From assembly GCF_007741535.1 (NCBI RefSeq), contig NZ_CP036525.1, forward strand, positions 7,502,001 through 7,566,000: a stretch of DNA of 64,000 nt. The letters run 5' to 3'. The notes under the pieces were generated by a model. It searched no databases and was not told the origin of the DNA. It saw only the letters and a list, made by a program, of their open reading frames with translations. The DNA is from Rubripirellula lacrimiformis (GTDB lineage: Bacteria > Planctomycetota > Planctomycetia > Pirellulales > Pirellulaceae). Below, piece after piece: positions 48,401 through 59,172 of this stretch (the first letter of the stretch is position 1; each line of letters begins with the position of its first letter). Position numbers and translations under genes: made by a program.

Positions 48401-48940
48401 CCGGGGTATCGGATAGGAACAGAGCAAGCAAAGAAGATCCTCCTGAATGAGTCGACGCCTGGGATCGCAATTGAGCGAATCCATCTCGTCTCTGAAGGCA
48501 CCGTTACGTCATCAAGTGGGAAGCTTGATCCTGACGAAAACGGCATCATTCAAGTTGGATCACTGATACAAGGAGACATCCAGTGTCTGCTAGTGATCGA
48601 CCTCTCCATGGACAATGAAGCGATCGGCTCGGAGATTTACCAGCTAAGCTGCGAACGATGGGCTCCGTTGGACGAGCAGGGCGAACGCATTTCGAAATGG
48701 CGGGGAATCGAGTTGCGGCTGGTGGCGTGGTGCAGCCAACGACGCGACGGATCAGCCCAGCTTCGGGACTTGTCAGCGTCCGCTGGGGCTCAGCTGTCTA
48801 TTGGCGACGCGAAAAGACTGCTGGATGCCTTCCGGCAACGGAGCTTTCGATGGTGGGCAATACCTGGATTTCGATTCCCACCTTGGATTGGCTTGGGGCC
48901 ATGCATTGCCGGTCGTCACAAGCTTGAGTGGAAACGGTGA
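48344..48940 (+). pseudogene. Truncated gene fragment beginning inside the hairpin repeat
   Basis: The open frame runs 198 residues, but its first 25 (FVVPASAGIG and surroundings) are translated repeat. From about 48440 the text looks like real protein (RIHLVSEGTVTSSSGKLDPDENG, CLLVIDLSMDNEAIGSEIYQLSCERW). From 48798 it overlaps the end of the convergent DUF255 gene and loses coding character. I read it as the 3' part of a gene whose start was lost when the repeat moved in. Family unknown. It may still be expressed as a short protein. Confidence 0.5.
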
Positions 48941-51248
48941 ATGTCAGCACGGCCGAGCCTACTTCGGCATCATCAGGCAGTTGCAAGTCCGCAAAGAATG
49001 TGACCTGCCCCTGATACGTTTGCAGTTCCTGACCGATCGCTTTGTCCATCTTCCCTTGGCCCGCCGGAGACACCACATCCTGAACAACCGGAACGTTGGC
49101 CGCTGCGAAGGCGATCGCCGTCGGCTTCACAAAATCGATGCCGTCACTGGGCCCATAAAGATGGAACCCTTCGTCGATGTTTAGTTCAACCGCCAGCTGA
49201 AACGAGTCGCCCGGTTTCAACTTGACCTGCGACAGATAGGCTTTGCCTGCGACCGCGGTTGCCTCGAATGCGGCGTCGGCATCGTTGATGGAAACCGCCG
49301 CATCGGACTGTTTTTTCTGCAGCGATGTTGCCGCCGCAATCAGCAAATGGTCCGCCTGACCGGCCGATTGCCACAGGAACCCGGATAGGCCGTCCAGAGT
49401 TCGGTTGGCCGCAGTCGTGTACCGCACGTCGTCCGTCAGATCCCCCAAGTCGAATAAGACTTGCGCCATCACACCGTTGCCCGTGGGCAGATTGCCGCCA
49501 CCACCAAGATCTTTGGACCGGATCACAAACTCAGTTTGCTGGCCCGGCGACGGGGTGGCAGTGAAGAAAAATCCGCCGTTCTGCGGATCGGTGAAATCAC
49601 GCATCACGGTATCGGCCATCGCCCGGGCAGCGGTCAGATACTTGACATCATCGGTGGCATGATACAGTTCCAACAAACCAGCGGCGACAAAGGCATAGTC
49701 ATTCAAGTAGCCATCGATCTTTGCTGTCTCGCTTCGGTAAGTGCGTTGCAGCCGTCCATCTTTCACCATCTTGTCGAGGATAAAGTCGGCGGCACGCCCG
49801 GCTGCTTCGACATACTTCGGCTCGTCGAGCTGGCGACCGGCGTAGGCAAGCCCTTCGATCATCAGCCCATTCCAGGCTGCGATCACCTTGTCATCCAAGT
49901 GTGGATATTCACGCTTCTGACGCTCGCTTAACAGTTTCGCTCGCAGCGTCGACATCCGCTTGTCCAGGTCGCCGGAATCAAGCGAGTGCTGATCGGCAAA
50001 ATCTTGGATCGTCGCCTGCAGATGCAGGACGTTGTTCTCGGACGCCTGCCCCGTCGCCTCCTCTTTGAAGTTGCCATCCGGATTCACTCCATAGACGTTT
50101 GCCAGCAGTTCGCCGTCAACTTTTCCGAGCACATCGATGACCTCGTTGTAGGTCCAAACGTAGAACTTCCCTTCCTCTGCGTCGCTTTCGGAATCGACAG
50201 CCGAGTAGAAACCGCCATCGGGCGATGTCATTTCGCGGACCAGCCAGTCGTAGATTCCAGCGACGGTTTCGCGGTGGCGTGGATTCTCAGTTAGCAGATA
50301 GCCGTCGGTGTAGGACCGCATCAATTGACCGTTGTCGTACAGCATCTTTTCAAAGTGCGGCAGCAGCCATCGATCGTCGGTGGAATACCGGTGGAAGCCA
50401 CCACCCAGCTGGTCGCAGACACCGCCGCGCCCCATTTCGTCCAGCGTGGTTTCGATCACGTGAAGGATGTCGGGACTGGATTCGCGACGATATCGGTCGA
50501 ACAACAACGCGAGGTTCGCATGGGGTGGAAACTTGGGCGCGCCGCCAAATCCGCCGTGAGCTGGATCGAATCGTTGCAGCGAGATGTCGATGGCCGCAGT
50601 GATCAATTCCATCGTGACCGGTTTGCTTTCCGCATTGCCCGAGCCGAGCTTTTCGATCGCGGACGTCAACTGTTCCGCTTGCTTGGCAACGTCACCGCGG
50701 CGATTCTTCCAGACATCGGAAAGCTGCAGCAAGACTTGTTTGAACTGCGGACGCGGAAAGTACGTCCCCGCCATCCATGGCTTCCCATCCGGCGTCAACC
50801 AAACCGAGTTCGGCCAGCCGCCGCTGCCGGTGACCAGTTGCGTCGCCATCATGTACTGCTGGTCCACTTCCGGCCGCTCTTCTCGATCAACTTTTATCGG
50901 CACAAAATGTTCGTTGATCATGTCGGCGACATCCTGATGCTCAAATGATTCGCGTTCCATCACGTGACACCAATAACACGTCGAATAGCCGACCGACAAA
51001 AAGATAGACTTATTTTCTGCCTTTGCCTTCGCGAACGCTTCCGGCCCCCACGGCATCCAGTTCACCGGGTTGTGAGCATGCTGGAGCAGATAGGGGCTGG
51101 TTTCCTTGATCAGTGCGTTGGTGTGCTTGTGCATCTGCTGACCTGATTCTTTCGTTTGGGTTTCCGTAGAAGGCTGTTGCGATGACCCGAACGTTGGACA
51201 GAGTGTCATGCTGAGACAAAGAAGGATCCGCGAGGCAAAGTTTCTCAT
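48798..51248 (-). CDS. DUF255 thioredoxin-like protein with DsbD-type C-terminal domain
   Basis: 816 residues. A signal peptide ([23 protein letters not shown]) starts at the ATG at 51248; the frame start GTG at 51305 is less likely. The N-terminal thioredoxin-like domain ([34 protein letters not shown]) has a CYWC pair and [16 protein letters not shown] text, as in the YyaL/SPATA20 family. A long alpha/alpha-barrel part follows ([17 protein letters not shown]). The last 130 residues resemble the N-terminal domain of DsbD ([21 protein letters not shown]). It is probably a periplasmic redox protein. The last 27 residues overlap a fragment on the + strand. Confidence 0.85.
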   Translation of the reverse strand: MRNFASRILLCLSMTLCPTFGSSQQPSTETQTKESGQQMHKHTNALIKETSPYLLQHAHNPVNWMPWGPEAFAKAKAENKSIFLSVGYSTCYWCHVMERESFEHQDVADMINEHFVPIKVDREERPEVDQQYMMATQLVTGSGGWPNSVWLTPDGKPWMAGTYFPRPQFKQVLLQLSDVWKNRRGDVAKQAEQLTSAIEKLGSGNAESKPVTMELITAAIDISLQRFDPAHGGFGGAPKFPPHANLALLFDRYRRESSPDILHVIETTLDEMGRGGVCDQLGGGFHRYSTDDRWLLPHFEKMLYDNGQLMRSYTDGYLLTENPRHRETVAGIYDWLVREMTSPDGGFYSAVDSESDAEEGKFYVWTYNEVIDVLGKVDGELLANVYGVNPDGNFKEEATGQASENNVLHLQATIQDFADQHSLDSGDLDKRMSTLRAKLLSERQKREYPHLDDKVIAAWNGLMIEGLAYAGRQLDEPKYVEAAGRAADFILDKMVKDGRLQRTYRSETAKIDGYLNDYAFVAAGLLELYHATDDVKYLTAARAMADTVMRDFTDPQNGGFFFTATPSPGQQTEFVIRSKDLGGGGNLPTGNGVMAQVLFDLGDLTDDVRYTTAANRTLDGLSGFLWQSAGQADHLLIAAATSLQKKQSDAAVSINDADAAFEATAVAGKAYLSQVKLKPGDSFQLAVELNIDEGFHLYGPSDGIDFVKPTAIAFAAANVPVVQDVVSPAGQGKMDKAIGQELQTYQGQVTFFADLQLPDDAEVGSAVLTFTVSTQACDDRQCMAPSQSKVGIEIQVLPTIESSVAGRHPAVFSRRQ

Positions 51249-51463
51249 TCTCGGAAGCTCGGTTGGTGGCATTGGGGTGGGGGTGGAAACTTCGCAGATC
51301 GACACGTTCGCCCGGCTATCTCGTTCAACGACAAGCCGATAGTGGATAGTTTAACGGCCAGCCTTCCCCTGCGCGGCCCAAGATTCGCCCAGCGATGTTT
51401 GCACACACCTTGTGTGGTGCCCGTCAATTCGGGCGGGCAATCGCGATCGTCAGCTCGGGACCC

Positions 51464-52489
51464 CTAGACGGATCCAGGCAGGTCGTTGATCCGGCGGGCC
51501 AGTTCAGCGACGGCGGGTTTCGATTGTCCGTAGGAAACGATACGGATGTCGAGCCCATGGTGGGCGTGTTTCCGGAATGCGAGATCGATCGCGCCGGCAA
51601 TCCATTCGTCCGAGTTCCCAAACACGCCTCCGCCGATCATCGTTAAGTAAACAACGCGGTTGCCCGACGGATTGCCATCGATCACCGCGGCCGCCAGCGT
51701 TGCTTCGTAGGCCGCGCCAAGAATCAACTTGGCGAACGGAGCCCATTGCTGGGTGGGCTGGCTGCCGTATGCAACGGGCAACGCCGAACAATAAGCTTGG
51801 CTGACGCGATGCCCGACACCATTGACCTGGGCCTCGTCAAGCGTCACCTCGGCCCCCAATTGCAATCCGATACGAAGATGCCCCATCAATTCCTCTCGTT
51901 CGGTTTCGTCGGCGGATCGGATCGCCTTCGTGATCTCGGCAAGTCCGTCGTCGCTGGGAAAGAGGTATCCGTTCTGCACCGTCCAAAGACGCTGGTCGAC
52001 GTTGCCCAGACGCCGCCCGAGGTCGGCCGAGCAATCGATTTGCTTGTCAGCCGTTTGACCAATCTGGCCATCGACGTCCGCGAAATAGTTGCGGTAGATT
52101 GTGCCCGCGCCGCAAGCGATCGCGCAGGCCGGTCCCTGCGTTGGATCGTGCTCGTAGATGCCGACGCCGCGCTCGGGTGTCACCGCAGGGCCGGTCATCT
52201 CCAAAAGGTTAAATTGCGACGCGACCTGGAAGAACGCACCTGCGTTTGCTGGGTCAGCATGGATCGCGCGGGCATCGCCAACGACTTCGCGGATGGTGCT
52301 GCGTTGCGGATCGACCTGCAATTTCGCAATGCTTTGGCGAAGATCCGCCAATGTCGGTGTTTCCAAACGGCCAAACGCCAACCGTTTACCGTCGGGGCAG
52401 ACAATGCAATCAGCGGCCACCGATAACTGGTCACGAACCTGATTTGGCGATTGTTCGTCGATCCCGGTTAGTCGTTGAAACCATGTCAT
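51464..52489 (-). CDS. Conserved protein, possibly macrodomain-like
   Basis: 341 residues, no signal or membrane segment. The pieces FQVASQFNLLEM, QGPACAIACGAGTIYRNYF and LTMIGGGVFGNSDEWIAGAI recall the ADP-ribose-binding loops of macrodomains, where a glycine-rich GGGVFG-type loop is typical. The order fits a macrodomain with insertions, but I cannot place it in a named subfamily. The ATG at 52489 is the first in frame. It is followed by the DUF255 gene on the same strand after 215 nt. Confidence 0.62.
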   Translation of the reverse strand: MTWFQRLTGIDEQSPNQVRDQLSVAADCIVCPDGKRLAFGRLETPTLADLRQSIAKLQVDPQRSTIREVVGDARAIHADPANAGAFFQVASQFNLLEMTGPAVTPERGVGIYEHDPTQGPACAIACGAGTIYRNYFADVDGQIGQTADKQIDCSADLGRRLGNVDQRLWTVQNGYLFPSDDGLAEITKAIRSADETEREELMGHLRIGLQLGAEVTLDEAQVNGVGHRVSQAYCSALPVAYGSQPTQQWAPFAKLILGAAYEATLAAAVIDGNPSGNRVVYLTMIGGGVFGNSDEWIAGAIDLAFRKHAHHGLDIRIVSYGQSKPAVAELARRINDLPGSV

Positions 52490-53209
52490 GTGTTGCCTCG
52501 GTTGGTGTTTGTGTAGCGAACCAGCTTAGCTGGCGAGCGATCAGTGTCGCGATGAAAGTCATCTAGCCCCCGCCGCGCAGCGGTTTGCGGGAAGAGAGAG
52601 TTAGAGAGAGGGGGAAGAAAGAAACGACATTGATTGATCGCTCGTTGCCCCCCCCTACGCCCTCAAGATCCTAACGTGGCGGGCGGCGAAGGTTGAATCA
52701 CGATCGTCAGCAACCTATATTTAGCAACCCTTGAAAGATATTTGTCGTTGCGGACGAGGCTACCAGTTCGTCTGACACGGATGCAGAGGAATCACGGCTC
52801 CGTTCAGCACATCCGTTTCGACAATCATTCATCGCGAGTGTTTTCGCAATGATTCGATAAGCAGAAAACTTCCCTCCTTTGAAAACGGCGGGATTCTGGT
52901 CCGAATTGCGAAATTCAGTTGCCGGACCTCTTCGTTGGTTCGCCAAGCGGGACGGATCAAAGCAGACAACGGGCTTTGCGGATCGCATGCTGAGCACGTT
53001 AGAAGAACGATGATTGCCTGTACCGGCAGGACTAGAATTGGCAGGACTAGAACTGGCAGGACTAGAAGCCGGCGTGATGCGACACCTGCCCAATCCGATT
53101 GGCAGCGACCACTGTCACGTCGCCGACGATAAACTGCTACGAAAACCGTTTTCGGAGGTTGCCCAATGGTGTGTCGAAGCCCCGGCAAACGCTCGCAAGG
53201 ATCTTTGTC
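52490..53209. other. Divergent intergenic region without a gene
   Basis: About 720 nt. It contains CCAGCTTAGCTGG, a near-palindrome at about 52521-52533, a purine-rich GAGAGAG tract near 52595-52620, and the 15-nt triple repeat at 53025. No start with a ribosome binding site, RNA gene or clear promoter was recognised. The leader of the PSD1 gene lies at the right end. Confidence 0.5.
53025..53069 (+). repeat. 15-nt tandem repeat, three copies
   Basis: GGCAGGACTAGAATT, then the same unit with ACT and AAG at the end. One frame would give AGLEL repeats, but no gene is supported there. Confidence 0.88.
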
Positions 53210-56200
53210 ATGACACAGCGACCAAGCAAACGCGTTCACCTGGGCGTCATTGGCATGGTTGTCATAATGGCCAGCTTCAGCCGCCTTTCGCCTGTGCAGG
53301 CCGATACGATCGACTTCGAAAAACAAGTCGCTCCCATTTTGGTGTCGCATTGTCTGGAATGCCATCGCTGGTCCGAACCGGCGGCGGGACTCAACCTGAC
53401 CGGGCGTACGTTGACGTTGGAAGGCGGCGACAGCGGCGAAGCGATCGTGGTCGGTAGTGCTGCGGACAGCCTGTTTTGGATGCAAGTCAGCTCGGATGAA
53501 ATGCCACCGAAACATCCACTGGACGAAACCCAAAAAGCGATACTGAAAACGTGGATTGACGAAGGAGCCAACTGGAATGGCGGTCCGCTAGACCTGTTCT
53601 CGATCACGACGGAAAGCCGAGGCGGTCGCGATTGGTGGTCGCTGCAACCTTTGGTGGATACATCGCCGCCGGTGACTGCATCCGACTGGGGGCGCAATCC
53701 GATCGACGCGTTCGTCCAGCAAAGACTGCAAGCCGATGGGCTGCGACCATCGCCTGACGCGTCCCCACGCAATCTCATCCGGCGTCTGTATTTCGATCTG
53801 ATCGGAATGCCTCCCACGCCGGATCAAGTTGCCGCCTTTGTTGCTGATCCATCGGAAGCATCGTATCAGAGGATCGTTGACGACCTGCTGAAATCGCGTC
53901 ACTACGGCAGGCGGTGGGGGCGGCATTGGTTGGATGTGGTTCGCTTTGGTGAAAGCGACGGATTTGAACGCAATTTCCAGCGAGAAAATGCGTGGCACTA
54001 TCGCGATTGGGTAATCGACGCGATCAACGACGACATGCCCTACGACGAATTCGTCCGCATGCAGTTGATCGGTGACCAGCTAGTCGGCGGCCACGACGGC
54101 GCAGCCGCAACGGGTTTCTGGGTTGCCGGGGTGCATAACACAGTCGTCGGCGGCAGCGAGCGAATGAAGCAACTGGCGCGACAGGACCAGATCGAAGATG
54201 TGCTGGCGACAGTGGGGCAAACTTTTGTGGGACTGACATTCAACTGCGCCCGTTGCCACGATCACAAGTTTGATCCGATCACTCAGGCCGAATACTATCA
54301 ACTCGCGTCCGCCATCTCGGGGCTCGGCTATGGCGAGCGCAGGATCCCCGTCCCCGGCGCCGACGCAGATCTGAAACATCTGGATCAACAGATTGCCGAA
54401 CAAGTTGCAAAGCTGGCAGCGATCGACCAAGCGGGGCGACGAAAGGCATTGGATGCCAGAGGAAACGGCCAGACCGTCGCGCGCGAATCTCCGGCCGCCG
54501 TGGCGCGATGGGAATTCGATCACGACCTGAGCGATTCCCTGGGTGCAATGCACGGCAAGGCGATCGGACAAGCACGCATCCAGGGCGGCGCCTTGATTCT
54601 GGACGGCGAAAGCTATGTCGAAACGCCAGCCATCCCATTGGACATCGCCGAAAAGACACTGGAGGCTTGGATCCAGCTGGACAACCTCGATCAACGGGGC
54701 GGGGCGGCAATATCGATCGCCAGCGTGGAAGGCGGCCTGTTCGATGCAATCGTGTACGGCGAACGTGAACCCAAACGCTGGATGGCCGGAAGCAATAGTT
54801 TTGCTCGGTCCGACTCTTTCGGCGGAAGCGAGGATGGGGATGCCGTCGATCGACCGGTCCACATTGCGATGGTCTACCACAAAGACGGAACCATCCGCAG
54901 CTATCGTGACGGAGCAGCGTATGGTCATTCGATCCGCAAATCGGCGTTGCAACCGTTTGGATCCGACGCGACGCAGCTGTTGTTTGGTCTGCGGCACAAG
55001 CCTGCCGTTGGCAACCGTTTTTTGAAAGGCAAAATCTACCGGGCGGCTTTGTACGATCGAGCGCTGACGCCAGACGAAATCGCGATATCGTCCGGCAGCG
55101 CTGCGGATTACGTATCCGAAGACCAACTGATGGATTCGTTGGATGATGCAAGTCGCAGACAACGCAAAACACTGAAGATTCGCATCCACGAATTGGAAAC
55201 CGATCGGGAGCAAAAGGCCGCCGACGCGAATTGGAACATGTACACGCTAACCGCTGGTGCAGGTGAAACCACACACGTGTTGCTGCGAGGCGATCCGGAC
55301 CATGTCGGCGACATCGTTTCGCCCGCGGCAACCAGCGCGATTGTGGGGCTATCTGCGGACTTCGGACTGGCGGCAGACGCACCGGAAGCAGAACGTCGCC
55401 GACGATTGGCACAGTGGGTCACCAATGAAAACAATCCGTTGTTCGCTCGCGTCATGGTGAACCGCATTTGGCACTACCATTTGGGTGCCGGCATCGTCGA
55501 CACGCCCAGCGATTTCGGATTCAACGGCGGGCGTCCCAGTCATCCACAGCTACTTGAATACCTGGCGTGGCAGTTTCGCAGGCACGGGTATCGTCAGAAG
55601 TGGCTGCACCGACTGATCGTCTCATCCAGCACGTACCGTCAGGCCACCGGCGGGCATTCAGCGGCCGATTTGCAGAATGCGTCCAACCAAGATGCTGACA
55701 ACCGATTGCTGTGGCGTGGGAACATTCGCCGGCTAGAAGCTGAATCGTTACGCGATGCGATGCTAATCGTGGCTGGCAAACTGAACACGAAAGCGGGCGG
55801 CCCAAGTTTCAAGGACGTGTCGGTCACGCTGAATAACGGCACCACCTATTACGAACCGATCGACGTGGACGGTGCAGAGTTCTTTCGAAGAACCGTTTAC
55901 CGTTTCAATCCACGCGGTGGTCGCAGCGCCCTACTGGATACATTCGACTGTCCCGATTCGGCGTCGACCGCGCCACGCCGTTCGGTCACCACAACGCCCC
56001 TACAGTCGCTAAGCCTGATGAACAATCGGTTGGTCCTGCGGATGTCGAACTACTTCGCCGATCGAGTGGTCGAAGACGTTGGCGATGATCGTTCCCATCA
56101 AGTCACCCGGGCGTGGCAATTGGCGATCGCGCGTGACCCGAACGAATCCGAACGCGCACTTTCCGAACGATTGGTGGCCGAGCACGGCTTGCCGGCTCTG

Positions 56201-56245
56201 TGCCGCGGGCTGTTCAACGTGAACGAGTTTGTTGTGATTCAATAG
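53210..56245 (+). CDS. PSD1 planctomycete cytochrome with DUF1549, LamG and DUF1553
   Basis: 1011 residues. A signal peptide ends near 31 (VIGMVVIMASFSRLSPVQA). The heme site CLECH (Cys48, Cys51, His52) is in the PSC1-type domain. DUF1549 lies at roughly 150-360 (NPIDAFVQQRLQADGLRP, RRWGRHWLDVVRFGESDG, FNCARCHDHKFDPI, a second CxxCH). A LamG domain covers about 455-625 (ARWEFDHDLSD, ALYDRALTPDEI). DUF1553 lies at 725-970 (NPLFARVMVNRIWHYHLG, SSTYRQAT, RRLEAESLRDAML). The ATG at 53210 is preceded by AAGGA at 8 nt; the frame start at 53099 is rejected. Together with the DUF1501 gene this is a standard planctomycete pair, probably for extracytoplasmic polysaccharide or sugar oxidation. Confidence 0.93.
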   Translation: MTQRPSKRVHLGVIGMVVIMASFSRLSPVQADTIDFEKQVAPILVSHCLECHRWSEPAAGLNLTGRTLTLEGGDSGEAIVVGSAADSLFWMQVSSDEMPPKHPLDETQKAILKTWIDEGANWNGGPLDLFSITTESRGGRDWWSLQPLVDTSPPVTASDWGRNPIDAFVQQRLQADGLRPSPDASPRNLIRRLYFDLIGMPPTPDQVAAFVADPSEASYQRIVDDLLKSRHYGRRWGRHWLDVVRFGESDGFERNFQRENAWHYRDWVIDAINDDMPYDEFVRMQLIGDQLVGGHDGAAATGFWVAGVHNTVVGGSERMKQLARQDQIEDVLATVGQTFVGLTFNCARCHDHKFDPITQAEYYQLASAISGLGYGERRIPVPGADADLKHLDQQIAEQVAKLAAIDQAGRRKALDARGNGQTVARESPAAVARWEFDHDLSDSLGAMHGKAIGQARIQGGALILDGESYVETPAIPLDIAEKTLEAWIQLDNLDQRGGAAISIASVEGGLFDAIVYGEREPKRWMAGSNSFARSDSFGGSEDGDAVDRPVHIAMVYHKDGTIRSYRDGAAYGHSIRKSALQPFGSDATQLLFGLRHKPAVGNRFLKGKIYRAALYDRALTPDEIAISSGSAADYVSEDQLMDSLDDASRRQRKTLKIRIHELETDREQKAADANWNMYTLTAGAGETTHVLLRGDPDHVGDIVSPAATSAIVGLSADFGLAADAPEAERRRRLAQWVTNENNPLFARVMVNRIWHYHLGAGIVDTPSDFGFNGGRPSHPQLLEYLAWQFRRHGYRQKWLHRLIVSSSTYRQATGGHSAADLQNASNQDADNRLLWRGNIRRLEAESLRDAMLIVAGKLNTKAGGPSFKDVSVTLNNGTTYYEPIDVDGAEFFRRTVYRFNPRGGRSALLDTFDCPDSASTAPRRSVTTTPLQSLSLMNNRLVLRMSNYFADRVVEDVGDDRSHQVTRAWQLAIARDPNESERALSERLVAEHGLPALCRGLFNVNEFVVIQ

Positions 56246-56273
56246 TGACCGAACCAAAGATCAGGAACAACTC

Positions 56274-57695
56274 ATGAACCACTGTGAAACGCTCGGTCGT
56301 CGCGATCTTTTCCACTGGGGCATCAACGGGCTTGGCGCAACGGCGCTGGCATCGCTGTTGGCTGGCGACACGGCATCCGCATCGGATGCCATCGGGTCAC
56401 CACCGGCAAAAGCGAAGCGGGCGATTCAAATTTGCTTGGTCGGTGGATTGAGCCATCTTGATTCGTTTGATTACAAACCGGAACTGACAAGGCTTCACGG
56501 CAAATCGCTTCAGACAGACGAGAAGCCGGACCTGTTCTTTGGAAAGATGGGACTGCTAAGAGGCCAGGATTGGAAGTTCAAAGCGCGCGGCGAGAGCGGC
56601 TTGATGATCTCGGACATGTTTCCTCGCATTGCGGAACTTGCCGACGATTTGACCATCCTGCGCAGCATGGAATCAAAATCCGCGAACCACACACCGGCGT
56701 TATTTCTTGGCAACAGCGGATTCGAGTTCAACGGTTTCCCATCGATGGGAAGCTGGATCTCGTACGGCATGGGTGTGGAGAACGAATCGCTGCCGGCCTA
56801 CGTCGTGCTCAATGACGAGCGAGGAGCCCCGAACACCGGTGCGTCGACGTGGAGCAGTGCATTTCTGCCGTCGAATCACCAGGGAGTCGTGCTGCGTGGT
56901 GGCCAGCAACCGGTACGCGATCTGTTTCCGGGCAACGAGTTTGACCCCATCACGGACGCGGCCACCCGTCAATTTGTGCAGGCGGTGAACCAGCAGCATG
57001 TCGACCGAACCGGGGCGAACGCGATATTGCTGGCGAGGCTAAAGAGCTACGAGCTGGCGGCGAAGATGCAGACATCCATTCCCAAGGTCAGTAGTTTTGC
57101 CGAAGAATCCGCCGCGACGGAGCAGATGTATGGCATCCACGACGCCCAGACCGCCGACATGGGCCGCCGCTGTCTGCTAGGTCGACGACTGCTGGAACAG
57201 GGCGTCCGATTCGTGCAGTTGTTCTCGGGCGGTCCGATTGCCGGCAGCCCAAGGGCCAGCTGGGATGCCCACGAAAACGTCAAAGAGAACCACACCGCGG
57301 AAGCCGCTCGCATCGACCAACCGGTGGCCGCATTGCTGAAAGACCTGAAGCAACGTGGCATGCTGGAGGACACCTTGGTTCTTTTCACAACCGAGTTTGG
57401 TCGCACCCCGTTTGCTCAGTCAGCTGCCGACCAGGTCGGACCTGGACGCGACCACAATCGTTACGGGTTCAGTTGTTGGATGGCAGGAGCCGGACTGAAG
57501 CCCGGATTCGCGTTTGGCAATACCGACGACATCGGCTGGAAAGCTGTCGAGCGACCAGTCCCATGGCATGACTTTCATGCCACGGTCCTCCACCTGTTCG
57601 GCATCGATCACGAAAAACTGACCTTCTACCACAACGGCATCCAACGCCGTTTGACCAACGTCCACGGCGAAGTGGTGAAAGAAGTATTGGCGTAG
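56274..57695 (+). CDS. DUF1501 protein with Tat signal
   Basis: 473 residues. The N-terminus carries a twin-arginine signal (GRRDLFHWGINGLGATALASLL). The family text includes ICLVGGLSHLDSFDYKP, RSMESKSANHTPALF, RASWDAHENVKENH and TTEFGRTPF, with a sulfatase-like fold. It is the usual partner of PSD1 cytochromes and starts 28 nt after that stop, so both are surely one operon. Substrate unknown. Confidence 0.94.
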   Translation: MNHCETLGRRDLFHWGINGLGATALASLLAGDTASASDAIGSPPAKAKRAIQICLVGGLSHLDSFDYKPELTRLHGKSLQTDEKPDLFFGKMGLLRGQDWKFKARGESGLMISDMFPRIAELADDLTILRSMESKSANHTPALFLGNSGFEFNGFPSMGSWISYGMGVENESLPAYVVLNDERGAPNTGASTWSSAFLPSNHQGVVLRGGQQPVRDLFPGNEFDPITDAATRQFVQAVNQQHVDRTGANAILLARLKSYELAAKMQTSIPKVSSFAEESAATEQMYGIHDAQTADMGRRCLLGRRLLEQGVRFVQLFSGGPIAGSPRASWDAHENVKENHTAEAARIDQPVAALLKDLKQRGMLEDTLVLFTTEFGRTPFAQSAADQVGPGRDHNRYGFSCWMAGAGLKPGFAFGNTDDIGWKAVERPVPWHDFHATVLHLFGIDHEKLTFYHNGIQRRLTNVHGEVVKEVLA

Positions 57696-57937
57696 ATCAT
57701 CCGTGAACGGGTTGCGAACGGTCACGGAACCTAATCCTGCCTAATTCCTGGACGGTGCATGTGATTCGCACCAGCGTGCCGTGACGCACATCAAAGCAGA
57801 TTTCGCTGTGCGGATGGGCCCGGTGTGCCTAGCGAAACGTGCGTCGCACGTAGGGGTTATGAAAGACGCTTGTTTGGTCCGAAAGATGCCTTGATGTGGT
57901 CCGAGCACTTCCTACCGTCACTGAAAGAGCGAACCAA

Positions 57938-58453
57938 ATGAGCCGGAAATCTTTGCAATCCCAATCTGTCAACGATGTCTATCTGCGGCCGGTGAAAGAC
58001 ATCATGAGCAGTGGCGTAGTAACTTTGCCAGCTGGCGCCACGGTTCACGAAGCCTTGACGTTGATGGGCGAAAATCGCGTGTCAGCGCTTCCGATTGTCA
58101 ACCACCAAAATGAGTGCGTTGGCATTCTGTCAACCTCTGACTTGGTGGACATGACACGGGATGTCGACGACGACATCTATCATTTGGACATGGTTGACAT
58201 GGGCGCAAAACGATTTTTGCTGGACAAACTGGCGCACAGCATGGGCAGCGAAACAGTGCAGTCGTTCATGAGCGAAGTGGTCACCAAAGTGCATTTGCAT
58301 ACAACGATCAGCGAAGCACTTCGCCAGATGCTTCGCAATCGAGTGCACCATCTACCGGTTGTCAACGAAGCCGATGCGGTGATGGGCATCGTATCCACCC
58401 TGGATATTCTGGGCGAATTTGCCGATGCGGCGCCCGACTCGATCGACGATTGA
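57938..58453 (+). CDS. Two-CBS-domain protein
   Basis: 171 residues. CBS 1 is near 20-80 (VKDIMSSGVVTLPAGATVHEAL, RVSALPIVNHQNECVGILSTSDL) and CBS 2 near 108-165 (VQSFMSEVVTKVHLHTTISEAL, VHHLPVVNEADAVMGIVSTLDIL). No fused catalytic domain. CBS pairs bind adenine nucleotides and regulate partners. The ATG at 57938 has AAAGAGCG at a fitting distance. The gap from 57696 has no gene. Confidence 0.9.
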   Translation: MSRKSLQSQSVNDVYLRPVKDIMSSGVVTLPAGATVHEALTLMGENRVSALPIVNHQNECVGILSTSDLVDMTRDVDDDIYHLDMVDMGAKRFLLDKLAHSMGSETVQSFMSEVVTKVHLHTTISEALRQMLRNRVHHLPVVNEADAVMGIVSTLDILGEFADAAPDSIDD

Positions 58454-58557
58454 TTCGAGACGTCTTCGGAATATCGTAGACTGGCGGATCGCACTTCGGT
58501 GCGACCCCTCACGTTTCCCAATTGCCATTCCAGCAAGTCCGCAAGACAACCGCCGAT

Positions 58558-59172
58558 ATGAAAACTCTATTTACGATGTCCCTGTCTGTTGCCCTCTTCG
58601 CGTGGAGCGGCTCGAAATGTGTGGCGGAGCAGTTCGTGCTTTTCGATACCACGTTTACGTTCACCAAAGCGGACGCCGACAATTCGAAACCAAGCCCGTC
58701 GCACTACTACGTCAAAGGGGACATGCTGAACGCTGAACGTCCGACAGACTGGACTTCGCCAGTCGACTATCGCAATGGAAGTGTGCATGTTCGTTTGGAA
58801 GTCATCGAGAAACCACCCGGCGACGAGCCAACGACTTGGAGTGTCTGCTACATCCCGAATAAGCGACAAAACGGAGGCTATGGTTGCATTGGCACCGACG
58901 TCTACCAGCAAGCGGGAATCTACGAAAAGGATGTCGACATGACAAAATTCTGGCAGAACGATGGCATTGTTTGGACAGAAGGCATCAAGGAAATGCATCT
59001 GGTGATCAAAGACAACACCGGCGGCAAGGGACATGCCCACAAACGTGAAGACCATGAGAAGTTCTTCCCCACCAAAGTCCGCATGACACTGGTCCAGGTC
59101 GCCAGGGGCTCGAAATACAATCCGAAACTCCTGCCGAGTCACCCCACGTCAGATACTGGCGACACACATTAG
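58558..59172 (+). CDS. Secreted protein of unknown function
   Basis: 204 residues with a signal peptide (MKTLFTMSLSVALFAWSGSKCVA). The mature chain is beta-rich with many Tyr, Trp and His (FVLFDTTFTFTKADADN, SHYYVKGDML, SVHVRLEVIEKPPGDEP, GCIGTDVYQQAGIYEKDV). I recognise no family; the look is that of a planctomycete secreted carbohydrate-binding protein. The ATG at 58558 is chosen because the signal starts there, and the text from 58522 is not family-like. Confidence 0.72.
   Translation: MKTLFTMSLSVALFAWSGSKCVAEQFVLFDTTFTFTKADADNSKPSPSHYYVKGDMLNAERPTDWTSPVDYRNGSVHVRLEVIEKPPGDEPTTWSVCYIPNKRQNGGYGCIGTDVYQQAGIYEKDVDMTKFWQNDGIVWTEGIKEMHLVIKDNTGGKGHAHKREDHEKFFPTKVRMTLVQVARGSKYNPKLLPSHPTSDTGDTH

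Noticed and set aside
54080-55412. Two overlapping 377-residue minus-strand frames
   Set aside because: Shadows of the PSD1 gene.
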